Part shown: one piece after another, positions 34,599 to 43,860 of the stretch
Layout of the letters: every line of letters starts with the position of its first letter
Position numbering within the stretch: position 1 is the first letter of the stretch
Assembly (NCBI GenBank): GCA_041688015.1
Contig: JBDNIY010000007.1
Location: 124,001 to 188,000, forward strand
Length of the DNA: 64,000 nt
Direction: 5' to 3'
DNA from: Parvibaculum sp041688015
Lineage (GTDB): Bacteria; Pseudomonadota; Alphaproteobacteria; Parvibaculales; Parvibaculaceae
The notes under the pieces: generated by a model
Databases searched by the model: none
Told to the model about the DNA's origin: nothing
The model's input: only the letters and a program-made list of their open reading frames with translations
Translations under genes and position numbers: made by a program

Positions 34599-34746
34599 GC
34601 CCAGATTTCGACCAATTTTACCACCATAGAGGCACTATAGAAGAACGAACATCGGCAGCTTTGTCTGTCGCGTCCTTATGATAGGGTCGAGCACCGCGCC
34701 CACCTGCGGGCATCACTGACCCATTTCACCTGATATTGAGACGGTT

Positions 34747-35373
34747 ATGAGTACGGCGCCTAGCATGATGGATCGGATCAAACGGCGGCTGCGGCGCGCG
34801 GCGATAATGCTCGTCGCTGTGTTCGCGGCTTGCTATGTGCTGGGCTTCATCATCTTTGTCGCCAAGCTCGACCGCCACGCCCCCATTGACGTCATCCCCG
34901 CCGACGGCATCGTCGCGCTCACTGGCGGCGAAGGCCGCATCGCCGAAGCCGTCAAGCTGCTCGACGAAGACAAGGGCGCGCGCCTCCTGATCACCGGCGT
35001 CCACCCGGAAGTAAAACTCTCCGCCCTCAAGAAGGCGGTTCACTCACCTTCGACCAAATTCGATTGCTGCATTGATCTGGGACGGCAGGCCGAAGACACC
35101 ATCGGCAACGCCACCGAAACCGCCAACTGGGTGCGCGTCCACAAATACCACTCAATCATTCTGGTGACCTCGACCTATCACATGCCGCGCGCCGCGCTCG
35201 AACTACAGCGCACCATGCCTGACATCGCCATCACACCCTTCTCTGTTGTGCAGGGCACGTTGCATCTTGACGGCTGGTGGGATTTTCCCGGCACAACGCG
35301 TCTGCTGCTGTCAGAATACACAAAATATATTCTGACACTTGTCCATGCCCGCCCCCTTCTCCGCGTCTCATAA
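34747..35373 (+). CDS. YdcF-like DUF218 envelope protein
   Basis: 208 residues with one N-terminal membrane anchor (about 18-38) and a DUF218 domain with GIVALTGGEGRIAEAVKLL, then ITGVHPEV and LVTSTYHMPRAALELQR, the usual conserved blocks of ElyC/SanA/YdcF proteins. Relatives affect cell-envelope lipid carrier or peptidoglycan homeostasis; the reaction is unknown. It is 11 bp upstream of plsC. Confidence 0.88.
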   Translation: MSTAPSMMDRIKRRLRRAAIMLVAVFAACYVLGFIIFVAKLDRHAPIDVIPADGIVALTGGEGRIAEAVKLLDEDKGARLLITGVHPEVKLSALKKAVHSPSTKFDCCIDLGRQAEDTIGNATETANWVRVHKYHSIILVTSTYHMPRAALELQRTMPDIAITPFSVVQGTLHLDGWWDFPGTTRLLLSEYTKYILTLVHARPLLRVS

Positions 35374-35384
35374 GGACCGAACAC

Positions 35385-36113
35385 GTGCTCCAGGGCTTTC
35401 GTTCTTTTCTCTACAATCTGGTGCTCTACCTGACCGCCATTACCGTCGGCCTGATCGCCACGCCCGCGCTCATCCTGCCGCGCAAGGCCGCCGTCTTCGT
35501 CATCACCCAGCTCTCGCGCCTTGTGCTGTGGGAACTCAAGGCCATCGCCGGCACGCGCTTTGAAGTGCGCGGTCAAATCCCTGAGGGCGCAACGCTCATC
35601 GCCGCCAAACATCAATCCATGTGGGACACGCTGGCGTTTGTCGCTGTCCTGCGTGACCCCGCCATGGTCCTCAAAGCCGAGCTGCTGCTCATACCCTATT
35701 ACGGCTGGTTTTCTCGGAAGACCAATATGATCGCCATTGATCGTGGTTCAGGCTCGTCGGCCATCCGCCGCCTCGTCGCCCAAGGCAAAGCCGCCCTCAA
35801 GGCCGACCGCCCCATTGTCATCTTCCCCGAAGGCTCGCGCATGGCACCGGGTGCCACGCCTGACTACAAACCCGGCATCGCTGCGCTCTATCGCCAGCTT
35901 GGTGTTGAGTGTGTCCCCGCCGCCGTCAATTCGGGCCTCTATTGGCCGCGCCGTCGCTTCCTGCGCAAATCTGGCACCATCGTGCTGGAATTTCTCCCCG
36001 CCATCCCGGCAGGCCTCGACCGCGCCACTTTCATGGCCCACCTCGAATCAGCCATCGAAGACGGCACCGCCCGCCTCGTCGCCGAAGGCACCCGTGAATT
36101 GGGCGGCATCTAA
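35385..36113 (+). CDS. plsC: 1-acyl-sn-glycerol-3-phosphate acyltransferase
   Basis: 242 residues from the GTG at 35385, 13 bases after the ydcF stop and preceded by AAGGA. The acyltransferase motifs are HQSMWD (His76-x4-Asp81), the middle KTNMIAIDRGSG, and FPEGSR. It adds the second acyl chain to make phosphatidic acid at the inner membrane. The frame is open farther upstream inside ydcF, but that part has no homology. Confidence 0.93.
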   Translation: MLQGFRSFLYNLVLYLTAITVGLIATPALILPRKAAVFVITQLSRLVLWELKAIAGTRFEVRGQIPEGATLIAAKHQSMWDTLAFVAVLRDPAMVLKAELLLIPYYGWFSRKTNMIAIDRGSGSSAIRRLVAQGKAALKADRPIVIFPEGSRMAPGATPDYKPGIAALYRQLGVECVPAAVNSGLYWPRRRFLRKSGTIVLEFLPAIPAGLDRATFMAHLESAIEDGTARLVAEGTRELGGI

Positions 36114-36197
36114 ACCCCATCAATTTTATGGACATAGCAAGAACACAAAAGATGCTACCCTAGCGAATCTGAGCCACAAAATTTGCGAGTACTGCCG

Positions 36198-38564
36198 ATG
36201 CTTCCGATCGCCGAACAGATCTGGGATATGAAATACCGTCTTCATGCCAAGGACGGCACACCGCTGGATCTGACGGTCGAGGACACGTTCACCCGCGTCG
36301 CCACCGCGCTGGCTGAAGCCGAAGCGCCCGAGGCGCGCGCCCATTGGACCGCGCGTTTCAAGACCGCCATGACCGGCCACCGCTTCCTGCCCGCAGGCCG
36401 CATCTTTGCTGGCGCTGGCACAGGCCGCGATGTAACGCTGTTCAATTGCTTCGTCATGGGCACCATCCCGGACACGATGGCGGGTATCTTCGACAATCTG
36501 AAAGAAGCCGCGCTGACCATGCAGCAGGGCGGCGGCATCGGCTATGACTTCTCGACGTTGCGCCCCAGAGGCGCGCGCGTTGAAGGCGTCGGCGCTGATG
36601 CGTCCGGCCCGCTCTCCTTCATGGATGTCTGGGACGCCATGTGCCGCACCATCATGTCGGCCGGCTCGCGTCGTGGCGCGATGATGGCCGTCATGCGCTG
36701 CGACCATCCCGACATCGAAGCCTTCATCGACGCCAAGCGCGAGCCGGGCCGCCTCACCATGTTCAATCTCTCGGTGCTGGCAACGGACCCCTTCATGGCC
36801 GCCGTCAAAGCTGACGCTGACTGGGCGCTCACCTTTAACGGCAAGACCTATCGCACACTCAAAGCCCGCACATTGTGGGACAAGATCATCGCTGCCACCT
36901 ATGCCTATGCCGAGCCCGGCGTCATCTTCATCGACCGCATCAACAAGCGCAACAATCTGCATTATTGCGAAACCATTCAAGCAACGAACCCCTGCGGCGA
37001 GCAGCCTCTGCCGCCCTATGGCGCTTGCCTCTTGGGTTCAATCAATCTTGCCGCCCTCGTCACCGAGCCCTTTACCGAAGCGGCCAGCATGGACATGGCC
37101 GAACTCGACACGCTTGTCCGCGACGCCGTGCGCGCCATGGACAATGTCGTCGATGTCTCGCGCTTCCCCCTGCCTGAACAACAACGCGAAGCCCATGGCA
37201 AACGCCGCATCGGTCTCGGCGTCACGGGGCTCGCCGACGCGCTCATCATGTGCCGCACGCGCTATGGCTCAGAGGCCTCGCTCAAGTTGATCGACACATG
37301 GATGCACGCCTTATCGCGCAGCGCCTATCTCGCCTCCACCGAACTCGCCCGCGAAAAAGGCGCTTTCCCGCTCTTCGACCGTGATGCCTATCTGCAAGGC
37401 GAAACCATCGCCGCGCTGGACGAAGACGTGCGCGAAGCCATCGCCACCCATGGCATCCGCAACGCCCTGCTCACCTCGATCGCGCCCACGGGCACCATCT
37501 CACTCTTTGCGGGCAACGTCTCGTCCGGCATCGAACCCGTCTTTGCCTTCGGCTACACACGCAAAGTCCTGATGCCCGATGGCACACGCCGCGAAGAACG
37601 CGTCACCGATCATGCGGTCACCAAATTCTACGCGATGTTTGGCGAGACCACCGACCTGCCAGATTATTTCGTCAGCGCACAAGAGCTTGCCCCCGCCGAT
37701 CATCTGGCCGTACAGGCCATCTGCCAGCGCCATATCGACAGCTCCATTTCTAAAACCATCAATGTGCCCGAAGACATTTTCTTTGATGCCTTCAAGGACA
37801 TCTATACAGACGCCTTTGAAAAAGGCCTTAAAGGTTGCACCACCTATCGCCCCAGCGATGTGCGCGGCTCCGTGCTGACCGCTGATGCAGCGCCCGCGGC
37901 CCAACCCGCGGCCCAACCCGCGGCCCAACCCGCGACCCAACCCGCGACATTGAGCGAAACGCAGGAAGCGCTACCACTCGACGCGCCCATCAAAGCCACA
38001 CCCTATGAGAAGGATGGCGTCGTTTATATGTCCAAGCCTTTGGAGCGCGAGGTCGTGTTGCCGGGCTTCACCTATAAGCTGAGTTGGCCTGAGAGCGATC
38101 ACGCCATGTACATCACCATCAACGATCTACTGCAGGACGGTCGCCGACGCCCCTTCGAGATTTTTGTCAATTCCAAGAACATGGAGCATTACGCCTGGAC
38201 CGTCGCCTTGACGCGCATGATCTCGGCTGTCTTCCGCCGTGGTGGCGATGTCACCTTCGTGGTGGAAGAATTGAAAGCCGTGTTCGACCCACGCGGCGGC
38301 TCATGGATGAAAGGCCGCTACGTGCCCAGCTTGCTCGCCGCCATCGGTGAGGTGATCGAGCAGCACATGATCGACACCGGCTTTATCACGCGCGAAGGCG
38401 ACCTGCCCACAACCGACGCCATCCGCGCTGTCGTCGGTGAGCCCACCCCGCCCGCCACGGGCACCCTCAAAGCCAAAGGCTGCTCCCGCTGCGGCGAACG
38501 CACGCTGATCCGCCAAGAAGGCTGCGAAACCTGCACCTCCTGCGGCTATTCAAAATGCGGCTAA
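36198..38564 (+). CDS. nrdJ: Adenosylcobalamin-dependent (class II) ribonucleotide reductase
   Basis: 788 residues. The ten-stranded barrel has the first redox Cys in TLFNCFVMGTIPD, the thiyl-radical loop NPCGEQPLPPYGAC (Cys near residue 266), and IAPTGTISLFAGNVSSGIEP. The C-terminus ends in a zinc-ribbon-like CSRCGERTL...CETCTSCGYSKCG that can shuttle electrons. There is no partner small subunit, as expected for class II, which uses B12 for radical formation. A PAAQ tandem-repeat linker lies near residues 565-585. ATG 36198 is preferred to TTG 36183. Confidence 0.95.
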   Translation: MLPIAEQIWDMKYRLHAKDGTPLDLTVEDTFTRVATALAEAEAPEARAHWTARFKTAMTGHRFLPAGRIFAGAGTGRDVTLFNCFVMGTIPDTMAGIFDNLKEAALTMQQGGGIGYDFSTLRPRGARVEGVGADASGPLSFMDVWDAMCRTIMSAGSRRGAMMAVMRCDHPDIEAFIDAKREPGRLTMFNLSVLATDPFMAAVKADADWALTFNGKTYRTLKARTLWDKIIAATYAYAEPGVIFIDRINKRNNLHYCETIQATNPCGEQPLPPYGACLLGSINLAALVTEPFTEAASMDMAELDTLVRDAVRAMDNVVDVSRFPLPEQQREAHGKRRIGLGVTGLADALIMCRTRYGSEASLKLIDTWMHALSRSAYLASTELAREKGAFPLFDRDAYLQGETIAALDEDVREAIATHGIRNALLTSIAPTGTISLFAGNVSSGIEPVFAFGYTRKVLMPDGTRREERVTDHAVTKFYAMFGETTDLPDYFVSAQELAPADHLAVQAICQRHIDSSISKTINVPEDIFFDAFKDIYTDAFEKGLKGCTTYRPSDVRGSVLTADAAPAAQPAAQPAAQPATQPATLSETQEALPLDAPIKATPYEKDGVVYMSKPLEREVVLPGFTYKLSWPESDHAMYITINDLLQDGRRRPFEIFVNSKNMEHYAWTVALTRMISAVFRRGGDVTFVVEELKAVFDPRGGSWMKGRYVPSLLAAIGEVIEQHMIDTGFITREGDLPTTDAIRAVVGEPTPPATGTLKAKGCSRCGERTLIRQEGCETCTSCGYSKCG
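37893..37948 (+). repeat. 12-bp tandem repeat inside nrdJ
   Basis: About 4.6 copies of CCCGCGGCCCAA (the last with A for G) encode PAAQ-PAAQ-PAAQ-PATQ-PAT. It forms a flexible linker before the C-terminal domain and keeps frame when copies are gained or lost. Confidence 0.92.
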
Positions 38565-38568
38565 AGCC

Positions 38569-38607
38569 ATCCTTCGAGACGGACCTTCGGTCCTCCTCAG
38601 GATGAGG
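38569..38607 (-). repeat. REP-like palindrome, copy 1 (inverted)
   Basis: Reverse orientation of the element CCTCATCCTGAGGA-tip-CGTCTCGAAGGAT. The tip is GGACC-TTC-GGTCC. It lies 5 bp after the nrdJ stop. Confidence 0.88.
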
Positions 38608-38624
38608 TCATAATTTTCTATCTC

Positions 38625-38725
38625 CCTCATGTCTCAAGGAAGCGCACTTGCGCCGTCTCGAAGGGCAATACTTCTTTCTATCTCCCTCATCCTGAGGAGG
38701 CGCACTTGCGCCGTCTCGAAGGATG
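38625..38725 (+). repeat. REP-like palindromes, copies 2-3
   Basis: Two forward copies begin 60 bp apart (38625, 38685), both preceded by CTATCTC. Both have the tip GCGCACTTGCGC. Copy 2 has a decayed left arm (CATGTCTCAAGGA), copy 3 is intact. With copy 1 they form a converging cluster between nrdJ and the SNase gene; the rest of this 289-bp gap shows nothing else. Confidence 0.88.
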
Positions 38726-38853
38726 CCGACACCCAACAATCTCTCCAAAACGAACGCGCTTTCATTAAAACTTTAGCGCTTCGCCTAGCAAAGCTTTCAC
38801 CCTCCACCCCATATCCTCGCTAAACGAGTATGTGTTGAGTTCTGGGTGCGTGA

Positions 38854-39462
38854 ATGTTTTCGACCAAAGACCGCGTCGTCAAATTTGAACGAAAGCCGCC
38901 CCCACACCGAACGAACAAACTCGTTTTCCCCGCCATCGTCGTTGCCTTGACGGTCAGCGTCTTTGCAGCCATCACCACTTGGCCAACCATCACGCTCCCA
39001 AAAATTCAAACCATCGCTGAGACAGTCCAAACCGTTCAAACCGCCACGGCGGCGAGCTATAAAACCTATGTCGCACCGACGGAGACGACCCGCCACACAA
39101 CCCACCGCGGCGAGGGCACACTATTCAAATGCACCGTCACGTCGGTCTATGACGGCGACGGGCCTATCCATTGTCGCGAAGGGGCCTCCATTCGTCTGAA
39201 TGCTGTCGCCGCGCGTGAAATGAACGGCACCTGCCGCCGCGGTCAACCTTGCCCCGCAGCAACGGCACTTGCCGCCAAGCATGAATTACAATCTAACGTG
39301 CTCGGTCACGTGCTGTCCTGCAAGCAAACCGGCACCAGCTACAATCGCGTCACAGCGATCTGCTGGACCGAGGCGGGCCTTGAGGTCAATTGCGCCATGG
39401 TCCGCTCCGGCAAAGCGCTCCTCTGGGATAGATACAACCGCCAAAACCGTATCTGCAGCTAA
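38854..39462 (+). CDS. Membrane-anchored thermonuclease-like (SNase) protein
   Basis: 202 residues with one N-terminal membrane helix (about 24-44) and a C-terminal staphylococcal-nuclease-like OB fold: VTSVYDGDGPIHC, IRLNAVAAREMNGTC, RVTAIC and a final CAMVRSGKALLWDRY. The catalytic Asp/Glu/Arg set of SNase seems at least partly kept. Paired cysteines suggest an exported, disulfide-bonded domain. Activity is inferred from family. Confidence 0.8.
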   Translation: MFSTKDRVVKFERKPPPHRTNKLVFPAIVVALTVSVFAAITTWPTITLPKIQTIAETVQTVQTATAASYKTYVAPTETTRHTTHRGEGTLFKCTVTSVYDGDGPIHCREGASIRLNAVAAREMNGTCRRGQPCPAATALAAKHELQSNVLGHVLSCKQTGTSYNRVTAICWTEAGLEVNCAMVRSGKALLWDRYNRQNRICS

Positions 39463-39495
39463 AGCCTCACACCCCACCGCGCCCGTCCACCTTCC

Positions 39496-39526
39496 CGTCA
39501 TGGCCCGACTTGATCGGGCCATCCAG
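39496..39526. repeat. Second palindromic element (GTCATGGCCCGA type)
   Basis: TGGCCCGA and TCGGGCCA form a perfect 8-bp stem with loop CTTGA inside CGTCATGGCCCGACTTGATC. This resembles another repetitive palindrome family common in Rhizobiales intergenic DNA. Only one copy is in this window. Confidence 0.55.
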
Positions 39527-39600
39527 CTTGCTACGCTCATCCCACCCACGGACTGCCTCCGTCCGGCCAGAGCAATGCAACCCAAGCGAAACAATTAATC

Positions 39601-40035
39601 ATGCGCGGCTTCCTCCATCACCTCGACCTCACCGTCAAAGACCCAGCCAGTTCCGCGGCCTTCTATAACGCGGTGCTCGGCCACATGGGCTATCTACGCT
39701 GGAGCGAAGACGACAACGGCATCGACTGGGAGCACGCCACCTCACCCGATCAATTGCCTACCATCGGCATTGTCCGCGCCAAGGGCGAAGGGGCCGCGCG
39801 CCAGCACGACCGCACTTCCCCCGGCCTCCACCACGTCGCATGGAGCGCTGACAGCCGCGACGATGTCGATGCGCTCCACAAATTACTCGTCACCATCAAG
39901 GCAACCGTGCTCGACCCGCCCGCCGCCTATCCCCAATATGGCAAAGGCTATTACGCCGTCATGTTTGCAGACCCCGACGGGCTAAAACTCGAATATGTTT
40001 TCGAGCCGCGCACCCGCTCCAAGTCAAACGTATGA
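39601..40035 (+). CDS. VOC-family (glyoxalase/dioxygenase fold) protein
   Basis: 144 residues with two VOC beta-alpha-beta modules: FLHHLDLTVKDPASSAAFYN at the start and GLHHVAWSA / YAVMFADPDGLKLEYVF in the second half, with His and Glu at metal-ligand positions. The substrate is unknown. Its stop overlaps the ATG of the YcaQ-like gene by 4 bases. Confidence 0.85.
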   Translation: MRGFLHHLDLTVKDPASSAAFYNAVLGHMGYLRWSEDDNGIDWEHATSPDQLPTIGIVRAKGEGAARQHDRTSPGLHHVAWSADSRDDVDALHKLLVTIKATVLDPPAAYPQYGKGYYAVMFADPDGLKLEYVFEPRTRSKSNV

Positions 40036-41243
40036 CCAAAGCAAAATTTGAAATCGGCAACGCCGCCGCCCGCGCCCTCTTTCTTGAGCGCCACGCGCTG
40101 ACCACGCGCCAGGATGACGCGCAGAACGAAGCCGACCTCAACGCGCTCATCCACAAGCTCGGCTTTGTCCAGCTCGACAGCGTCAATGCGGTCGAGCGCG
40201 CCCATCACATGATCCTGTTTTCGCGCGGGGGCACCTATCGCCGCGAATGGCTCCACACCCTCCAGCACCAGCACCGCGCTCTCTTTGAACATTGGACGCA
40301 TGATGCTTCGCTCATCCCGATAGAATTTTATCCCCATTGGCATCACCGTTTTAAGGCGGCGAAATCCCGTCTTGATCACCCGCGCTGGGCCAGCCGCATC
40401 GGCCCCGACGCCGACAAGGTAATCGCGCGCGTGCGCTCTCACATCCGCAAGCATGGCGCGGCCATGGCGCGCGATTTTGACGACAAGGGCGGTGGCGGCT
40501 GGTGGGGCTGGGGGCCATCCAAGACCGCATTGGAATATCTCTGGCGCACCGGCGAACTTGCTATCTGCCACCGCGACGGCTTTGAAAAAGTCTATGACCT
40601 AAGCGCCCGCATCATCCCCGACGAGCTGCGCAAAGCCCGCCCGGCGCGCCAGCAGACCATCGATTGGGCCGCGCGCACCGCACTGACGCGGCTTGGCTTT
40701 GCTAGCCATCAAGAGCTTGCCGCCTTCTTCGCGCTGATCTCTATCGCAGAGGCCAAAGTCTGGACCGTCGCCGCCCTGAAGCGCGGCGAGATCATCGAAG
40801 TCACCCTCACCACCCATGATGGCGCACCCAAATCCGCCCTTGCCTTTGCCGACATCGAAGCCGAAATCGCCAGCGTCGAAACACCCACGACGCCTTTGCG
40901 CTTCCTCTCGCCGTTCGATCCCGCTATCCGCGACCGCAAGCGCACCAAAGCGCTGTTTGGTTTTGACTACACGATTGAAATTTTTGTACCTGAGAAGAAA
41001 CGCAAATACGGCTATTACGTTTTGCCCATTCTCGAAGGCGACAGGCTGGTCGCCCGCGCCGACATGAAGGCCCATCGCGCCGACAATCGGCTTGAAGTCA
41101 AAGGCCTCTGGCTTGAACCCGGCATTAAACTCGACAAAGCCCGCAAGGGCGCGCTCAACGAGGCCCTCAACGATCTTGGCCGCTTCACCGAAACGACGAC
41201 AATTGATGCAGCCGCGCTTCGACGGCCTGCCAAAGCCGGTTGA
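40032..41243 (+). CDS. YcaQ/AlkZ-like winged-helix DNA glycosylase
   Basis: 403 residues of the HTH_42 family. The catalytic QxD motif of AlkZ/AlkX is visible as Gln47-Leu-Asp49 (GFVQLDSVN), followed by the typical ERAHHMILFSRGGTYR. E. coli YcaQ/AlkX unhooks interstrand DNA crosslinks and repairs alkylated purines. Translationally coupled to the VOC gene. Its last 59 bp overlap the broken chaC on the opposite strand. Confidence 0.85.
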   Translation: MTKAKFEIGNAAARALFLERHALTTRQDDAQNEADLNALIHKLGFVQLDSVNAVERAHHMILFSRGGTYRREWLHTLQHQHRALFEHWTHDASLIPIEFYPHWHHRFKAAKSRLDHPRWASRIGPDADKVIARVRSHIRKHGAAMARDFDDKGGGGWWGWGPSKTALEYLWRTGELAICHRDGFEKVYDLSARIIPDELRKARPARQQTIDWAARTALTRLGFASHQELAAFFALISIAEAKVWTVAALKRGEIIEVTLTTHDGAPKSALAFADIEAEIASVETPTTPLRFLSPFDPAIRDRKRTKALFGFDYTIEIFVPEKKRKYGYYVLPILEGDRLVARADMKAHRADNRLEVKGLWLEPGIKLDKARKGALNEALNDLGRFTETTTIDAAALRRPAKAG

Positions 41244-41733
41244 GCTCCTTATCGGCAATACCGGCTTCGTTGAGATGCTTAACGGTACTCGACAGATAAT
41301 CGGGATTTTGACCCGACTGGCCGACGCCATGCGTAATCATCTCGACCTGCTGGTCAAACTCGAGCTTGCCCGCATATTGCTGATGGCTGCGATCCACCAC
41401 AAAACACAATGCTTCAACGCGCTGCTGACTATCCACCAACGTCACGCTTGCCTGCCGCTCCATATAAACCAATGTCACCTGTTCGCGTTCACGCAGGTAG
41501 TCTCGCGTCGCCGCCGCCTTTGCCGCCTCAACGCGAAAGGCGACACCCCGGCACGAGCCGCCCGCGTCCAACCCGAACACCAGTCCCGGTCGCTCAGCTG
41601 TGCCACGATGCACATGGCTAAAGACGCAAAAATCACGATGATAGCCATGCAGCCGCGCTTACCGTCGCTCAACATGATCAAATCCGGGCCGCCACATCAG
41701 CGACCCATATCCAAACACCCATAAATCCTGCAT
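41185..41733 (-). pseudogene. chaC: ChaC-type gamma-glutamylcyclotransferase interrupted by a stop codon
   Basis: Reading the reverse strand from an ATG at 41733 gives LWVFGYGSLMWRPGFDHVERR, the ChaC N-terminus with the substrate-binding YGSL motif, then a TAA at 41659-41661, and then in the same frame ARLHGYHRDFCVFSHVHRGT...PGLVFGLDAGGSCRG to 41185. One in-frame stop is the only defect. ChaC cleaves glutathione gamma-glutamyl bonds. Either the gene is a recent pseudogene or the base is a sequencing error; restart at the GTG at 41613 would drop the YGSL loop. Confidence 0.85.
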
Positions 41734-41770
41734 CTTATCGCCTCAATTCAGTAGACAGTCTAGCGAGCCC

Positions 41771-42916
41771 ATGAGCGACATTCCACCAGCCCCCATTCCG
41801 GCAAAAAAACAGCGCGCGCCCTTTCGTGTCTTTCTGCCGTTGATCGGCGTCGCCGTCATTCTCGTCCTTTACACCGCCTATTGGTTCGTCGCCTCAGACA
41901 AGCTGCGCGCCACCATTGAGGATTTTGCGGCCCGCTCGCCCACCAGTGACATTATGGTTGGCTGGAGCGATCTTTCATTTTCCGGCTACCCTTATCGTAT
42001 CGCCGTGACGTTCACCGATCCCACGGCCCACGCGCCCCATACACCAGAAAACTGGGCATGGTCTGCCAGCGACATCGAAGCCGATTTTCTTCCCTATAAC
42101 CTGCGCCATGTTGTGCTCAAGGTCGATGGCCACCAGACGCTTCACTACAGCGACACCCGTGGCCCCCATGCGCGCCGCCACGTCATCCGCGCTAAGGCTG
42201 AAGGCACATGGGCAAGCTACGTCGATGTCGCAGGCGCACCCTTCGGTCGCCTCGCCATCGACATCAAAAGCCTGATAGCCGTGCGCGACGGTGAGCTTGC
42301 GCCAACCACCAGCAAGCCAAGCGGCGAACGCCTCGCCGCCGGCCGCTTACAACTCCACATGCAGCCCGCCGATGACCCAGCGCCTCAGACCCTTGCGTCC
42401 ATTCTGGGCAATGACACCGGCAGCTATGACATCGCGTTGCAAGGCGACGACGTAACGCTCGCCCCCGGTGCGCCGACAACGCCGGTTCTCGGCGCCGACA
42501 TCAAACTCATTGCCGTGCAGGCGCGCCTGCGCGACGTGCCTCACAACAGCAGCGCCAGCCTCGTCGAACTCTCGCGCGATTGGCTCCAGAAAGGGGGGCG
42601 TCTGACGGTTTCTGATTTGCGCATCAAATGGGGGCCGCTCGACCTTTGGGGTCAGGGCGAAGTCACGCTGGACGATCAGGCGCGCCCCAAGGGGCAGTTC
42701 GATGCTGAGATCACCGATTATCCAGGCTTGCTCGCCGCGCTGGTCAAGGCGCATATCATTCGCGCGCAAGACGCCAAGCTCGCCAATGTCGGCTTGGGTT
42801 TCGTCGCTCAGCTACAGGGCAAGACCGATGGCCGCATCTCGGTGCCCATCCTCATGAACGACGGCAAATTGTTCCTCGGCCCACTGGTCGTGGCAGAGCT
42901 CGCCCCGGTCTATTAA
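41771..42916 (+). CDS. DUF2125 domain protein, inner-membrane anchored
   Basis: 381 residues with a short cytoplasmic lead, one membrane helix (about 20-43), and a long beta-rich periplasmic region of DUF2125: VGWSDLSFSGYPYRIAVTF is the characteristic start, and LRIKWGPLDLWGQGEVTLD the centre. The repeated beta structure resembles AsmA-like or lipid-transport domains, but function is unknown. It ends tail-to-tail with tyrC, overlapping by 4 bp. Confidence 0.88.
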   Translation: MSDIPPAPIPAKKQRAPFRVFLPLIGVAVILVLYTAYWFVASDKLRATIEDFAARSPTSDIMVGWSDLSFSGYPYRIAVTFTDPTAHAPHTPENWAWSASDIEADFLPYNLRHVVLKVDGHQTLHYSDTRGPHARRHVIRAKAEGTWASYVDVAGAPFGRLAIDIKSLIAVRDGELAPTTSKPSGERLAAGRLQLHMQPADDPAPQTLASILGNDTGSYDIALQGDDVTLAPGAPTTPVLGADIKLIAVQARLRDVPHNSSASLVELSRDWLQKGGRLTVSDLRIKWGPLDLWGQGEVTLDDQARPKGQFDAEITDYPGLLAALVKAHIIRAQDAKLANVGLGFVAQLQGKTDGRISVPILMNDGKLFLGPLVVAELAPVY

Positions 42917-43860
42917 TTCTTCTTGTCAGACGGCGTTGAATGCGTCGGGTTGCGGCCAAAGTTTGGTTCAGGATTATCTTGGCCCGCATCAATGATCGAG
43001 CGGCGCACGGCGCGTGTCCGCGTGAACAGATTGAACAACGCGTCCCCGTCGCCCCAGCGGATCGAGCGTTGCAGCGCCGACAAGTCTTCTGAAAACCGCC
43101 CTAGCATTTCCAAAATGGCGTCTTTGTTATTGAGGCACACATCGCGCCACATCGTTGGATCAGATGCCGCCAAGCGCGTAAAATCGCGGAAACCACCGGC
43201 AGAATATTTGATCACTTCCGACCGCGTCACCGTCTCCATGTCGTCAGCCGTGCCGACAATATTATAAGCAATCAAATGCGGCAGATGGCTGGTGATTGCC
43301 AGCACCAAATCGTGATGCTTGGGCTCCATGAAATCAACCGTGGAGCCGCAACCTTCCCAAAATGCGGCAAGCTTTGCCACCGCCTCGCGGTCCGCACCCG
43401 GTGCTGGCGTCAAAATGCACCAGCGTCCGTCAAACAATTCCGCAAAGCCCGCATCAGGCCCCGACTGCTCTGTGCCCGCAATCGGGTGGCCGGGAATGAA
43501 ATGCACACCGTCTGGAATAAAAGGCCCAACGTCGCGCACCACGGCATTCTTCACCGAACCCGCATCCGTCACGATCGCGCCCGCTTTAAGGTTTGGCTCC
43601 ATCTCGGCGGCAAGTTTGGCAAGTGCCCCCACCGGCGTGCAAAGAAGGATCAGGTCAGCGTCACGCGCCGCCTCTGCCGCGCTCAGCTCCACGCTATCGA
43701 GAAAGCCAAGCTCCAGCGCCCGCGCGCGTGTCTTCTCGGTGGCAGAAAACCCAACCACATGCTCGGCCAGCCCGGCGCGCTTCATCGCAAGGCAAATCGA
43801 ACTGCCAATCAGCCCCAGCCCGATCACCGCCACGCGTTTAAAATGCGGGCCCGCACTCAT
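42913..43860 (-). CDS. tyrC: Prephenate/arogenate dehydrogenase
   Basis: 315 residues with the NAD-binding GLGLIGSSICLAMKRAG, then DAGSVK, HFIPGHPIAGTEQSGP (catalytic His), and the C-terminal helical dimer domain. It makes tyrosine precursors from prephenate or arogenate. Overlap of 4 bp with hisC shows translational coupling in the order chorismate mutase-hisC-tyrC. Whether it prefers prephenate or arogenate cannot be told. Confidence 0.93.
   Translation of the reverse strand: MSAGPHFKRVAVIGLGLIGSSICLAMKRAGLAEHVVGFSATEKTRARALELGFLDSVELSAAEAARDADLILLCTPVGALAKLAAEMEPNLKAGAIVTDAGSVKNAVVRDVGPFIPDGVHFIPGHPIAGTEQSGPDAGFAELFDGRWCILTPAPGADREAVAKLAAFWEGCGSTVDFMEPKHHDLVLAITSHLPHLIAYNIVGTADDMETVTRSEVIKYSAGGFRDFTRLAASDPTMWRDVCLNNKDAILEMLGRFSEDLSALQRSIRWGDGDALFNLFTRTRAVRRSIIDAGQDNPEPNFGRNPTHSTPSDKKN

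Noticed and set aside
36126..36980. 284-residue reverse reading frame
   Set aside because: Antisense to the start of nrdJ.
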